A stretch of 33,534 bases of DNA from Duganella lactea (GCF_009857505.1 NZ_WWCP01000048.1:1-33534); one strand, 5' to 3'. Counted from the first letter of the stretch, positions 1 to 7,813 are shown. Made by a program: numbers and translations. The notes: a model not told the origin generated them from the letters alone.

Positions 1-1369
1 GCTGCACCGCTGGCGCTACCGAAGGTGTCGGAGCCGTCGGGGCCACAGCGGCAACTGGCGCCGCCGGGCGCAGCGGCGCGGCAGGCGCGTCATTGCGCGC
101 CATCGCGGCGGCGCCGGCGATCACCGACGGCGGCACCACGCTGGCGTGGCTTGCCTGTACATTGGCGGCCGCGCGTGCCGGCGTGGCGCCGACGGCGGCA
201 CGGGCCGAAGCCATCGCCGCCTGACGCGACACCGCCGGCGCCGCCGCTGGTTGCCCCTCCGCCCCGCCTACGCCGGGGCGAAAGGCCAACATCCGTAACA
301 GCGTCATCGAGAAGCCGGCATACTCATCCGGCGCCAGTCCCAATTCATTGCGGCCATGCACAGCGATCTGGTAATACAGTTGCACCTCTTCCGCGTCAAA
401 CGCGGCGGCCAGACGCACGATGTCGGCATACTCCGGCAAATCTTCCGGCAGCGCCGCCGGCACCGTCTGCGCCAGCGCGATCCGGTGCAGCAAGGTGCCC
501 AGATCCTGCAAGGCACCGTTGTACGACAGGCTGCGCGTGGCCATCTCATCGGCCACGGCCAGCAGATCGGCGCCGTCCTGCGCCGCCAGCGCGTCGAGCA
601 GACGAACCAGGTACGACTGGTCGAGCGCGCCCAGCATCCCCTGCACCGCGTCCAGCGTCACCGCGCCGGCGGCGTAGGCGATCGCCTGGTCGGTCAAGGA
701 CAGCGCGTCACGCATCGAACCATGCGCGCCGGTCGCCAGCAGGCGCAGCGCCGGCTGTTCAAAGCTGATGCCCTCCTGCCCCAGAATATTTTCCAGATGG
801 CCGATGATGTGGCCCGGCGGCATTTGCTTCAGATTAAATTGCAGACAGCGCGACAGCACCGTCACCGGAATCTTCTGCGGATCGGTGGTCGCCAGAATGA
901 ATTTGACGTGCTCGGGCGGTTCCTCCAGCGTCTTCAACATGGCGTTGAAGGCGTGGTTGGTCAGCATGTGCACCTCATCGATCATATAGACTTTGAAGCG
1001 GGCATTGCTCGGCGCGTACACCGCCTGCTCCAGCAACTGCGCCATCTCGTCGACGCCGCGGTTGGAGGCGGCGTCCATTTCGATGTAATCGACAAAGCGG
1101 CCGCTGTCGATCGCGGTGCAGGCTTCGCACACGCCGCACGGCGTGGCGGTGATGCCGCCCTGGCCATCCGGTCCCACGCAGTTGAGCGACTTGGCCAGAA
1201 TCCGCGACAAGGTGGTCTTGCCGACGCCGCGCGTGCCGGTAAACAGATACGCGTGATGCAGCCGGCCACTATGCAAGGCATGCGTCAGCGCGCGAACCAC
1301 GTGCTCCTGACCGACGAGCGTTTCGAAGTTCTTCGGGCGGTATTTACGGGCGAGGACTTGATAGGACAT
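1..1369 (-). CDS. dnaX: DNA polymerase III subunits tau/gamma (3' end outside the window)
   Basis: This is the ATPase subunit of the clamp loader that opens the beta sliding clamp and couples the polymerase cores at the replication fork. The minus-strand frame opens with MSYQVLARKYRP and is open to the window edge (456 codons), so the C-terminus is missing. Seen in the translation: Walker A GTRGVGKT at about residues 45-52, a zinc-binding cysteine set (C64, C78, C81, C84), Walker B DEVH at 131-134, the sensor 1 segment LATTDP, and an Ala/Pro-rich linker after about residue 370 leading towards the tau-specific part. All of this is standard for DnaX. The SRP RNA gene lies just upstream on the same strand. 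Whether a programmed frameshift makes gamma cannot be judged, because that region is outside the window. Confidence 0.96.
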   Translation of the reverse strand, partial: MSYQVLARKYRPKNFETLVGQEHVVRALTHALHSGRLHHAYLFTGTRGVGKTTLSRILAKSLNCVGPDGQGGITATPCGVCEACTAIDSGRFVDYIEMDAASNRGVDEMAQLLEQAVYAPSNARFKVYMIDEVHMLTNHAFNAMLKTLEEPPEHVKFILATTDPQKIPVTVLSRCLQFNLKQMPPGHIIGHLENILGQEGISFEQPALRLLATGAHGSMRDALSLTDQAIAYAAGAVTLDAVQGMLGALDQSYLVRLLDALAAQDGADLLAVADEMATRSLSYNGALQDLGTLLHRIALAQTVPAALPEDLPEYADIVRLAAAFDAEEVQLYYQIAVHGRNELGLAPDEYAGFSMTLLRMLAFRPGVGGAEGQPAAAPAVSRQAAMASARAAVGATPARAAANVQASHASVVPPSVIAGAAAMARNDAPAAPLRPAAPVAAVAPTAPTPSVAPAVQ

Positions 1370-1441
1370 GCTGGAATTTTACCGTATCGCGGGGTGCCAA
1401 AGCGGCCATTGTAACAAGTCGGGCTCGGATTGAGTAGAAAT

Positions 1442-1469
1442 GAAAAAAGCCCCCCGAAGGGAGCTTTTT
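1442..1469 (-). terminator. Rho-independent terminator of ffs
   Basis: On the minus strand the stem GCTCCC-TTCG-GGGGGC is flanked by an A run and followed by six T residues. It sits 12 bases past the 3' end of the SRP RNA and upstream of dnaX, so it ends the small RNA transcript. Confidence 0.85.
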
Positions 1470-1480
1470 CATGAATCAGG

Positions 1481-1579
1481 AGGCGAGCCTGATCTGCGGC
1501 ACTTATGGTAAACGGCTGTGGCTGCTTCGTTCCCGACCTGACCAGGTTGGCCATGCCACAATGCGCAGGGGCCCGCCAG
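1481..1579 (-). ncRNA. ffs: 4.5S signal recognition particle RNA
   Basis: This is the RNA core of the bacterial SRP; it binds Ffh and directs inner-membrane proteins to the Sec translocon. The minus strand contains the conserved apical loop region CCTGGTCAGGTCGGGAACGA followed by AGCAGCCA, which is the Ffh-binding domain IV. The ends pair: GGCGGGCC near the 5' end with GGCTCGCC near the 3' end, 8 pairs including one G-U. The length is about 99 nt, as expected for the short bacterial form. A terminator follows and a near-consensus promoter precedes it. Exact ends are inferred from the terminal helix. Confidence 0.93.
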
Positions 1580-1584
1580 ACCGC

Positions 1585-1614
1585 ATTATACCTTACAGCC
1601 CCAGTTCCTGCCAA
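1585..1614 (-). promoter_or_regulatory. Sigma70-type promoter of ffs inside the ubiD 3' end
   Basis: The minus strand shows -35 TTGGCA (1609-1614), an 18-base spacer and -10 TATAAT (1585-1590), which puts the start about 6 bases downstream, at the 5' end of the SRP RNA terminal helix. The promoter overlaps the last codons and the stop codon (1593-1595) of ubiD. Confidence 0.8.
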
Positions 1615-3077
1615 ATCTGATCGACACGCGTCTTCACCTCGGGCGACATGGCGATCACCGTGCCCCACTCGCGGCTGGTTTCGCCCGGCCATTTGTTGGT
1701 GGCGTCGATGCCCATCTTGCTGCCCAAACCGCTGACCGGCGAGGCGAAGTCGAGATAGTCGATCGGCGTGTTGTCGACCAGCGTGGTGTCGCGGATCGGA
1801 TCGACGCGGGTGGTGATCGCCCAGATCACCTCGTTCCAGTCGCGGATATTGACGTCCTCGTCCACCACCACGATGAACTTGGTGTACATGAACTGGCGCA
1901 GGAAGCTCCACACGCCGAACATCACGCGCTTGGCGTGGCCGGCGTACTGCTTCTTGATCTGCACCACCGCCATGCGGTAGCTGCAGCCTTCGGCCGGCAA
2001 GTGGAAGTCGGTGATCTCGGTGAACTGCTTTTGCAGCAGCGGGATGAACACCTCGTTCAGCGCCAGGCCCAGCACGGCCGGCTCGTCCGGCGGCTTGCCG
2101 GTGTAGGTCGAGTGATAGATCGGATCGCGGCGCATGGTGATGCGGTCGATGGTGAACACCGGGAACCAGTCCTGCTCATTATAGTAGCCGGTGTGGTCGC
2201 CATACGGCCCCTCCAGCGCATGCTCGTAGCCGGACGGGTGGTTTTCGTCCGGATAGATATGCCCCTCCAGCACGATCTCGGCCGAGGCCGGCACACGCAG
2301 CTCGCTGCCGATCGCCTTGACCAGCTCGGTGCGACTGCCGCGCAGCAGGCCGGCGAACTGGTATTCCGACAGGCTGTCCGGCACCGGCGTCACCGCCCCT
2401 AATATAGTAGCGGGATCGGCGCCCAGCGCCACGCACACCGGATACGGCTTGCCCTTGCTCTGAATGGCGTGCTCGCGGAAGTCCAGCGCGCCGCCGCGAT
2501 GCGCCAGCCAGCGCATGATGACCTTGTTCGGACCCAGCACCTGCTGGCGGTAGATGCCCAGATTCTGCCGCTTCTTATTAGGGCCCTTGGTGATGACCAG
2601 GCCCCAAGTGATCAGCGGCGCCACGTCGCCCGGCCAGCAGTGCTGGATCGGCAATTTCGACAAATCGACATCATGGCCTTCCCAAACGATTTCCTGGCAT
2701 GGCGCGCCGCGCAACTCCTTCGGCGCCATGTCCCACACGGCCTTCACCAGCGAGCCCAGGCCCATCAGGTCCTTGAAGTTGCGCGGCGGTTCCGGCTCTT
2801 TCAAGCGCGACAGCACGTGGCCGATCTTGCGCAGTTCGCCGACCTCGCTGGCCCCCATGCCCAGCGCCACCCGGCGCGGCGTGCCGAACAGATTGGCCAG
2901 CACCGGCATGCTGTGGCCGGTAGGATGCTGGAACAGCAGCGCAGGTCCGCCGGCGCGCAACGTGCGGTCGCAAAACTCGGTCATCTCTAAATGCGGCGAA
3001 ACAGGCGTCAAAATGGGTTTAAGTTCCCCCATTTCTTGCAGTTGGGAAATAAAATCTCGCAGATCGGAATATTTCAT
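1593..3077 (-). CDS. ubiD: UbiD, prenylated-FMN-dependent 3-octaprenyl-4-hydroxybenzoate carboxy-lyase
   Basis: The enzyme removes the ring carboxylate of polyprenyl-4-hydroxybenzoate in ubiquinone biosynthesis, using prenylated FMN made by UbiX. The protein is 494 aa, close to the 497 aa of E. coli UbiD, and starts MKYSDLRDFISQLQ. Family segments are visible: HDVDLSKLPIQHCWPGD, the cofactor/metal-binding stretch NLGIYRQQVLG with MRWLAHRGGA, and EGPYGDHTGYYN containing conserved acidic residues. The gene stands alone on the minus strand. The upstream region is A+T-rich, and I see no convincing Shine-Dalgarno motif before the ATG. Confidence 0.96.
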   Translation of the reverse strand: MKYSDLRDFISQLQEMGELKPILTPVSPHLEMTEFCDRTLRAGGPALLFQHPTGHSMPVLANLFGTPRRVALGMGASEVGELRKIGHVLSRLKEPEPPRNFKDLMGLGSLVKAVWDMAPKELRGAPCQEIVWEGHDVDLSKLPIQHCWPGDVAPLITWGLVITKGPNKKRQNLGIYRQQVLGPNKVIMRWLAHRGGALDFREHAIQSKGKPYPVCVALGADPATILGAVTPVPDSLSEYQFAGLLRGSRTELVKAIGSELRVPASAEIVLEGHIYPDENHPSGYEHALEGPYGDHTGYYNEQDWFPVFTIDRITMRRDPIYHSTYTGKPPDEPAVLGLALNEVFIPLLQKQFTEITDFHLPAEGCSYRMAVVQIKKQYAGHAKRVMFGVWSFLRQFMYTKFIVVVDEDVNIRDWNEVIWAITTRVDPIRDTTLVDNTPIDYLDFASPVSGLGSKMGIDATNKWPGETSREWGTVIAMSPEVKTRVDQIWQELGL

Positions 3078-3210
3078 CGGTTTTTAATATTTTCTTACAT
3101 TAAAGCGTACTGTTTAAAAATACAGGTCAAGTGGTTGATTTTATTGGTTTTCCATCGAACACAAGGGAAAATTCTAGATTTAAAAGTTATAAAGACGATT
3201 GTCGTTAGTA

Positions 3211-3239
3211 TTGACTTGATATAAAACGCCTCATACAAT
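3211..3239 (+). promoter_or_regulatory. Sigma70-type promoter for the lytic transglycosylase gene
   Basis: TTGACT (3211-3216), a 17-base spacer and TACAAT (3234-3239) form a near-consensus promoter. The predicted start near 3246 gives the transglycosylase mRNA a leader of about 300 nt. Confidence 0.7.
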
Positions 3240-3245
3240 CCACCC

Positions 3246-3553
3246 TACTTGAAGAGGACAGGTCTCTGGACGAGAAGTTTGTCGCTCATTCATTCACGGA
3301 GTCGGGGCTCCACATGACATTTTAAGGAGTGTTTTCAAAAGGCGTCTGCCTTCCTCCCCGAAAATAGTTGTATTGCATTCTGGTTGACTCCACTGGAGAG
3401 ATCAGCAACAAGCAAGCAATGATGGCGTTCCATCGCACGCTCCCTACAGCGGCGACGAACGAATATTTCTGATGCACGGCATGAGCATGACCTGGGATAG
3501 CTGCGTCTGACGCTGGCAGGGACTCGCTTTTACGGACATTTCAGGGGAACTTT
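3246..3553 (+). other. Long untranslated leader with a possible three-way RNA junction
   Basis: This stretch of about 300 bases before the transglycosylase start holds no convincing gene. TCGGGG (3302-3307) can pair with CCCCGA (3356-3361), enclosing two hairpins: CTCC/GGAG (3308-3311 with 3326-3329) and AAGGC-GTCT-GCCTT (3339-3352). It matches no riboswitch class I know. Downstream, 3397-3540 contains a broken frame resembling an alpha/beta-hydrolase. The immediate start region carries AGGGGAACTTT before the ATG, a plausible ribosome binding site. Confidence 0.4.
3397..3540 (+). pseudogene. Possible relic of an alpha/beta-hydrolase gene
   Basis: One frame reads SGDERIFLMHGMSMTWDS, then V and a TGA stop, then RWQGLAF. 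The HG-x4-W pattern after a hydrophobic strand resembles the oxyanion-hole region of alpha/beta-hydrolases (LLLHG...W...), but the frame is interrupted and only about 45 codons long. It could be chance similarity; no conserved nucleophile elbow is present. Confidence 0.25.
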
Positions 3554-4453
3554 ATGATTAATAGTAATACCGGTGCAACGTCGTTTGCCCGTTTGATGGC
3601 TTGCCAGCCAGCCGCGTGGTTATCCACGAAGCGCATTTCGGCAAAGGGCGTGTTGACCACCGCCCAGCACACCCTCACCATCGTTGGTGTGACCGCATTG
3701 GTTGTAATGGCAGTACTGTTTGTCCGTCCGGATTTGGCCAAAGCCCTCAGCGACAGCCTGAACCGCGCGCCGGAGACGGCCATGCCGGTCGTCACGGCGC
3801 CACCGCTGTCGGCCCTGATGGAAGCGCCAGCCACGCCGGCCGCGACCGCCAGCACCGACGCGTTGTCGGCTGAAGACAAGGCCCTGCTGGGTTCCGAGAA
3901 ACAGCAGAAATGGGTGACCAGCTGGCTGTCGAAGCGTTACCGCGTCGCCGGCGACGCCACCAACATGCTGGTTTCGACCGCCTACCTGACCGCGCGCGAG
4001 ATCAAACTCGATCCGCTGCTGATCCTGGCGGTGATGGCCATCGAGTCGGGCCTGAACCCGTTCGCTGAAAGCCCGATGGGCGCGCAAGGCCTGATGCAAG
4101 TCATGTCGAAAGTGCACCACGAGAAGTTCCAGGAAATGGGCGGCCTGCAAGCCGCGCTCAATCCGGTGGCCAACATCCGCGTCGGCTCGCTGATCCTGAA
4201 GGATTACGTGACCCGTGGCGGTTCGGTGGAAGCCGGCCTGAAGAGCTACGTCGGCGCAGCGGCCTTTGCCCATGATGACGGCTATGGCGCCCGTGTTCTG
4301 GCGGAGTACAACCGCCTGAAGCAGGTTTCGACCGGCAAGAAAGTACCGACCATCACCCCAGTGATGGCCGCCGCGCAAGCCAAGCCGGCAGCGCCAGTCG
4401 CCGCAGCCGATGCCGAGAAATCGGTCAACGGCACGCAGATCGCCGGCCTGTAA
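3554..4453 (+). CDS. Membrane-anchored lytic transglycosylase (SLT domain)
   Basis: The predicted enzyme cleaves the MurNAc-GlcNAc bond of peptidoglycan, forming 1,6-anhydro ends. The protein is 299 aa with one hydrophobic segment at about residues 41-57, an Ala/Pro-rich linker to about residue 105, and an SLT/GH23-like catalytic domain at about 130-250. The hallmark AIESGLNPFAESPMGAQGL supplies the catalytic glutamate (E164) and the GxxGLMQV motif. The C-terminal 40 residues are a low-complexity Ala-rich tail. The ATG follows AGGGGAACTTT. It is a single gene between its own promoter and a terminator. The long leader suggests post-transcriptional control, but no known element was identified. 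The anchor implies action in the periplasm. Confidence 0.9.
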   Translation: MINSNTGATSFARLMACQPAAWLSTKRISAKGVLTTAQHTLTIVGVTALVVMAVLFVRPDLAKALSDSLNRAPETAMPVVTAPPLSALMEAPATPAATASTDALSAEDKALLGSEKQQKWVTSWLSKRYRVAGDATNMLVSTAYLTAREIKLDPLLILAVMAIESGLNPFAESPMGAQGLMQVMSKVHHEKFQEMGGLQAALNPVANIRVGSLILKDYVTRGGSVEAGLKSYVGAAAFAHDDGYGARVLAEYNRLKQVSTGKKVPTITPVMAAAQAKPAAPVAAADAEKSVNGTQIAGL

Positions 4454-4471
4454 TTCACGCCAGCATCGCAA

Positions 4472-4520
4472 GAAAGCCGCTTAGCCAAGCAACGTCGTCC
4501 TTGGCCAAGCGGCTTTTCTT
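4472..4520 (+). terminator. Rho-independent terminator
   Basis: AAAGCCGCTTAGCCAAG pairs with CTTGGCCAAGCGGCTTTT across a 10-base loop, followed by a short T-rich end. It closes the transglycosylase transcript 19 bases after its stop codon. Confidence 0.88.
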
Positions 4521-4570
4521 ATTTGAACACATCGTTCAGTGACGACGCTTACGGCACCAGCTCACTCCAT

Positions 4571-4844
4571 TCAATCAATTGCGCCCGCTTGCTCCTGCGC
4601 CCCCTCTCTCCGTCCTTCCTCGCGTCCTTCCTGTCGTCCCACCTGACGTCCCTGCTCCAATCCTTTTTCAGCCCTGTAGGTAGTTATAGTCCAGCATGCG
4701 GCGCACCATGGCGGCGTCGCGTTGCGCCTGCACCTCGACGTGAATCAAAACCCACTGCACGCCGCCGTCGAGCAGGCGCACCTCGACCAGTTTGTCGGCG
4801 ACCATGCTATCGGTGGCGGCGCCGAACCCAATACCCGCCAGTTC
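4571..4844 (-). pseudogene. Remnant of an Rpn/YhgA-like PD-(D/E)XK nuclease (putative transposase) gene
   Basis: Two fragments of one family sit head to tail in different frames. Block 1 (4844-4668) reads ADKLVEVRLLDGGVQWV, LIHVEVQAQRDAAMVRR, MLDYNY, then stops. It is preceded in frame by a TAA at 4845-4847. It matches the part of Rpn nucleases holding the HVEVQ core (the E-x-Q of PD-(D/E)XK). Block 2 (4669-4571), shifted by one base, reads EKGLEQGRQVGRQEGREEGR, then REGAQEQAGAID and stop, the charged EGRQEG repeat tail typical of this family. The N-terminus and the middle of the domain are gone. Interpretation: an old, deleted and frameshifted copy. Confidence 0.72.
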
Positions 4845-4882
4845 TTATCGTGTTGAGCTGGTTCAAACGGCCCGGCGGTTTT

Positions 4883-5536
4883 TCATGGGCAGGGACCGAC
4901 GAGTAGTTTGCCCGTGTCGCGGAAGGGATCGCGTCCGCCGCTGAAGTTGTTGGACGCGGAGCGGTAGCAAACCGCACCCCCCCCAGGAGAAATAAATTTG
5001 GTGATGCGGCTGCCGTCCGCCGCCACCAACTCCACTTGGCGCGTGCCGCCACCTCGGTAGGCCTTGGCGATGGCCGTGCCGAGCTCGGTGTCGTCGTTGA
5101 CCAGCTTGCGATCGCGTTGCGTAAAGGCGGCTTTCAGCGCCAGCTTGTCGGCGGCGGCCGCGCCCTTGATGACGCGCTGCTTCAGATCGTCCTGCGGCTT
5201 CACCGGCAAGGCAAACGGGTCGGAAGGCAGGGTGGGCGCCGACTCGGCCATCGCCGCCGGCTCCGACGACGCTGGCGCAGCGGCTGGCGCCAGCGGCATC
5301 GTGATCGCCCGCGGCGCGGTGGCGGCAACCGCCGCTGCCGGCGCGGGCGTGGGCGCGGCGCGCAATCGAGCCGGCGCTCGCCCGGCGGGATGCGCCGCCA
5401 CAACGGCCGGCACCGGCCGTTGTGGCGGCGTCAGAATATAGGTGATCGGCGCGCGCGACGTCGCCGCGGCCACGACCGGCCGCTCCGGCGTTTGCCAGAA
5501 CAGGAATCCCAGCACGTGTGCGCCGGCGATGAGCAC
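4883..5536 (-). CDS. Hypothetical membrane-anchored protein with Pro/Ala-rich stalk
   Basis: I do not recognise the family. From the GTG at 5536 it is 217 aa: an N-terminal hydrophobic segment (LIAGAHVLGFLFW), a Pro/Ala-rich region to about residue 120, and a compact C-terminal part with AADKLALKAAFTQRD, GTAIAKAYRGGG and FRDTGKLLVGPCP. The frame is open about 30 codons further upstream without an ATG (it reads IIELYSRHWRRRGWLV just before the GTG), so the true start may be upstream or use another codon. The layout (anchor, proline-rich stalk, small C-terminal domain) recalls TonB-like proteins, but no TonB C-terminal motif is seen. It is transcribed towards the Rpn relic. Confidence 0.6.
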   Translation of the reverse strand: MLIAGAHVLGFLFWQTPERPVVAAATSRAPITYILTPPQRPVPAVVAAHPAGRAPARLRAAPTPAPAAAVAATAPRAITMPLAPAAAPASSEPAAMAESAPTLPSDPFALPVKPQDDLKQRVIKGAAAADKLALKAAFTQRDRKLVNDDTELGTAIAKAYRGGGTRQVELVAADGSRITKFISPGGGAVCYRSASNNFSGGRDPFRDTGKLLVGPCP

Positions 5537-5644
5537 CAGCCACCCGCGCCGCCGCCAATGTCGGCTATATAGTTCGATGATGCCGCTCCGGATGACTGAA
5601 AAGGCAATTCTGTCCGATACCCGGCAGCCGGGTCAAATCAACAA

Positions 5645-5678
5645 TAAAAAAAGCCACCACACGCTACCGTGGGTGGCT
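5645..5678 (-). terminator. Rho-independent terminator after nusB
   Basis: On the minus strand AGCCACC pairs with GGTGGCT, with an inner ACG/CGT pairing, followed by seven T residues. It lies 20 bases past the nusB stop and ends the rib-nusB transcript. Confidence 0.87.
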
Positions 5679-5698
5679 CTGGACGATACCGGAAGCGA

Positions 5699-6169
5699 TC
5701 AGCGCTTCTTGTCGGCGGCGACTTCCTCCGGACGAAACTGGGCGGCAACCTTGTCCAGCACGCCGTTGACGTATTTGTGGCCGTCGATGCCGCCAAACGA
5801 TTTGGTCAGCTCCACCGCCTCGTTGATCACGACGCGGTAAGGGATTTCCAGATTGTTCTTCAGCTCGTAGGTACCGATCAGCAGCACCGCGTGCTCGATC
5901 GGCGACAGCTCGTTAATGCCGCGATCGACCAGCGGCGCGAAAATCTCGCGCAACTCGACCGACGAGCCGATGGCGCCGTTCAGCAGCACGGTGAAGTGCT
6001 CGGCGTCGGCCTTGTCGAAGCCGTGCGCGCCGCGAATGTGGTTGACCACCGTCGAGGCGGATTCATTGTTCAGCAACCACTGGTACAAGCCCTGCAGCGC
6101 GAACTCGCGCGCGCGGTGACGCGGCGTGCGGTTCTTGCTCGGGTTGGCGTGGGTAGTCTTATCAGTCAT
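5699..6169 (-). CDS. nusB: Transcription antitermination factor NusB
   Basis: NusB binds boxA RNA together with NusE (S10) and supports antitermination in rRNA operons. The product is 156 aa, somewhat longer than the 139 aa of E. coli NusB because of a charged N-terminal extension before RHRAREFALQGLYQW. Family features seen: RxxARExALQ at the start of helix 1, the conserved segment LSPIEHAVLLIGTYEL, and the C-terminal VVINEAVELTKSFGG and KYVNGVLDKVA. It is the last gene of the riboflavin cluster, 18 bases after ribH, a common bacterial arrangement. Confidence 0.96.
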   Translation of the reverse strand: MTDKTTHANPSKNRTPRHRAREFALQGLYQWLLNNESASTVVNHIRGAHGFDKADAEHFTVLLNGAIGSSVELREIFAPLVDRGINELSPIEHAVLLIGTYELKNNLEIPYRVVINEAVELTKSFGGIDGHKYVNGVLDKVAAQFRPEEVAADKKR

Positions 6170-6187
6170 CTTGTTACCTTCGTGTGT

Positions 6188-6676
6188 TTACTCGTCGTCG
6201 CCCTGATCCTGGTTCAGCTCTTCCAGGGCGATGGTCAGATTGGCCATCTCGACAGCAACGCGGGCGGCGTCGGCGCCTTTGACGGCCATGCGCACTTCCG
6301 CCTGCTCGTCGTTCTCGGTGGTCAGGATGGCGTTGGCGATCGGGATGCCGTAGTCCAGGCCGATGCGGGTGATGCCCGCGCCGGACTCGTTCGACACCAG
6401 CTCGAAGTGGTAGGTCTCGCCGCGGATCACCGCGCCCAGCGCGATCAGCGCGTCGAACTGCTGCGACTCGGCCATCTTCTGCAGCACCAGCGGCACCTCC
6501 AGCGCGCCCGGTACGGTCACGTGCAGGATGTCCTCGTCGGCCACGCCCAGGTGCTTGAGCTCGGCCAGGCAAGCGGACAGCAGGCCGTGGCAGATGTCTT
6601 CGTTAAAACGGGCTTGTACCACGCCAATGCGCAGGTCTTCGCCGTTCAGATTGGTTTCGTAGCTTCCCACGGTCAT
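6188..6676 (-). CDS. ribH: 6,7-dimethyl-8-ribityllumazine synthase
   Basis: It condenses 5-amino-6-ribitylamino-uracil with 3,4-dihydroxy-2-butanone 4-phosphate, the penultimate step of riboflavin synthesis. The protein is 162 aa, normal for the family. Motifs: RIGVVQARFNEDI at the substrate site, VPGALEVP, the catalytic histidine in GETYHFELVS (H90) and ESGAGITRIGLDYGIPIANA. The ATG at 6676 is preceded by AAGAGG at good spacing. The acidic C-terminus (ELNQDQGDDE) is unremarkable. It lies 24 bases downstream of ribBA. Confidence 0.97.
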   Translation of the reverse strand: MTVGSYETNLNGEDLRIGVVQARFNEDICHGLLSACLAELKHLGVADEDILHVTVPGALEVPLVLQKMAESQQFDALIALGAVIRGETYHFELVSNESGAGITRIGLDYGIPIANAILTTENDEQAEVRMAVKGADAARVAVEMANLTIALEELNQDQGDDE

Positions 6677-6700
6677 GATGGCCTCTTGTATGTTGGTTAA

Positions 6701-7813
6701 TTAATTAGGTTTGGCGACGTAGCCGGTCACTTCCAGATTGAAGCCGGTCATCGACGGCATCTTGCGCGGGCTGGCCAGCAGCTGCATCTTGCACACGCCA
6801 ACCTCGCGCAGGATCTGCGCGCCGATGCCGTAGCTGCGCAGGTCCATGCTGGCCGCGCGGCCCTTCGGCTTGGCGTCGACCGGATGGCACAGCGCCTCGA
6901 ACTGGGTGAAGAACTGCTCGGCGGTCTCTTCGCAGTTCAGCAGCACGATCACGCCGCTGTCGGCGGCCTTGATGGCGGCCATCGACGACGACAGGTTCCA
7001 CGAGTGGGTGGTCGCCTCGGATTCCAGCACGTCGAGGATCGACACCGGCTGGTGCACCCGCACCAGGGTTTCCTTGCCTTGCTGGATGTCGCCGTGCACC
7101 AGCGCCAGGTGGGCCGAGCCACTCGGCTTGTCGCGGTAGGCGATCATGCGGAAGTCGCCATGGGCGGTCTTCAGCGTGCGCTCGCCGGCTTTTTCCACCA
7201 GCGACTCGTGGCGGCTGCGGTAGTGAATCAGGTCGGCGATGGTGCCGATCTTCAGATTGTGTTCCTTGGCGAATTCCAGCAGATCCGGCAGGCGCGCCAT
7301 GCTGCCGTCGTCCTTCATGATCTCGCAGATCACCGAGGCCGGCGTCAGGCCGGCCATGGCGGTCAGGTCGCAGCCGGCTTCGGTATGGCCGGCGCGCATC
7401 AGCACGCCGCCCTTTTGCGCCTTCAGCGGGAAGATATGGCCGGGCTGGACGATATCGGACGGCTGCGCGTCCTTGGCGACGGCCACCTGGATGGTCTTGG
7501 CGCGGTCGGCGGCCGAGATGCCGGTGGTGACGCCTTCGGCCGCCTCGATCGAGACGGTGAAGTTGGTGCCGAAGGCGGTGCCGTTCTTGGTCGACATCAT
7601 CGACAGTTCGAGCTGGTTGCAGCGTTCTTCGGTCAGCGTCAGGCACACCAGGCCGCGCGCGTACTTGACCATGAAGTTGATGGCTTCCGGCGTGACGAAG
7701 TCCGCCGCGAGCACCAGGTCACCTTCGTTTTCCCGGTCTTCCTCATCGACCAGGATCACCATGCGGCCAGCGCGCAATTCGGCGACGATTTCTTCGGTGC
7801 TGGAAATTGACAT
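6701..7813 (-). CDS. ribBA: 3,4-dihydroxy-2-butanone-4-phosphate synthase with degenerate GTP cyclohydrolase II domain (RibBX type)
   Basis: The N-terminal half (about residues 1-200) is a RibB domain that makes dihydroxybutanone phosphate from ribulose 5-phosphate. It carries VDEEDRENEGDLV and RAGHTEAGCDLT with the acidic metal-binding and substrate residues. The C-terminal half (about 205-370) aligns with GTP cyclohydrolase II by order and by segments such as FRMIAYRD and LRSYGIGAQIL, but the zinc-binding Cys triad (usually C-x10-C-x-C after VRVHSEC) is absent: the region reads LVRVHQPVSILDVLES. It should therefore lack cyclohydrolase activity, and another ribA would be needed elsewhere in the genome. 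A clean AAGGA precedes the ATG. Confidence 0.94.
   Translation of the reverse strand: MSISSTEEIVAELRAGRMVILVDEEDRENEGDLVLAADFVTPEAINFMVKYARGLVCLTLTEERCNQLELSMMSTKNGTAFGTNFTVSIEAAEGVTTGISAADRAKTIQVAVAKDAQPSDIVQPGHIFPLKAQKGGVLMRAGHTEAGCDLTAMAGLTPASVICEIMKDDGSMARLPDLLEFAKEHNLKIGTIADLIHYRSRHESLVEKAGERTLKTAHGDFRMIAYRDKPSGSAHLALVHGDIQQGKETLVRVHQPVSILDVLESEATTHSWNLSSSMAAIKAADSGVIVLLNCEETAEQFFTQFEALCHPVDAKPKGRAASMDLRSYGIGAQILREVGVCKMQLLASPRKMPSMTGFNLEVTGYVAKPN

Noticed and set aside
356..1414. Long plus-strand frame (352 codons) opposite dnaX
   Set aside because: It is a G+C-driven antisense shadow; the minus strand encodes an unmistakable DnaX with all motifs.
4883..5536. Calling the 217 aa protein TonB
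   Set aside because: It has an anchor and a Pro-rich stalk, but the C-terminal domain shows no TonB motif; left as hypothetical.
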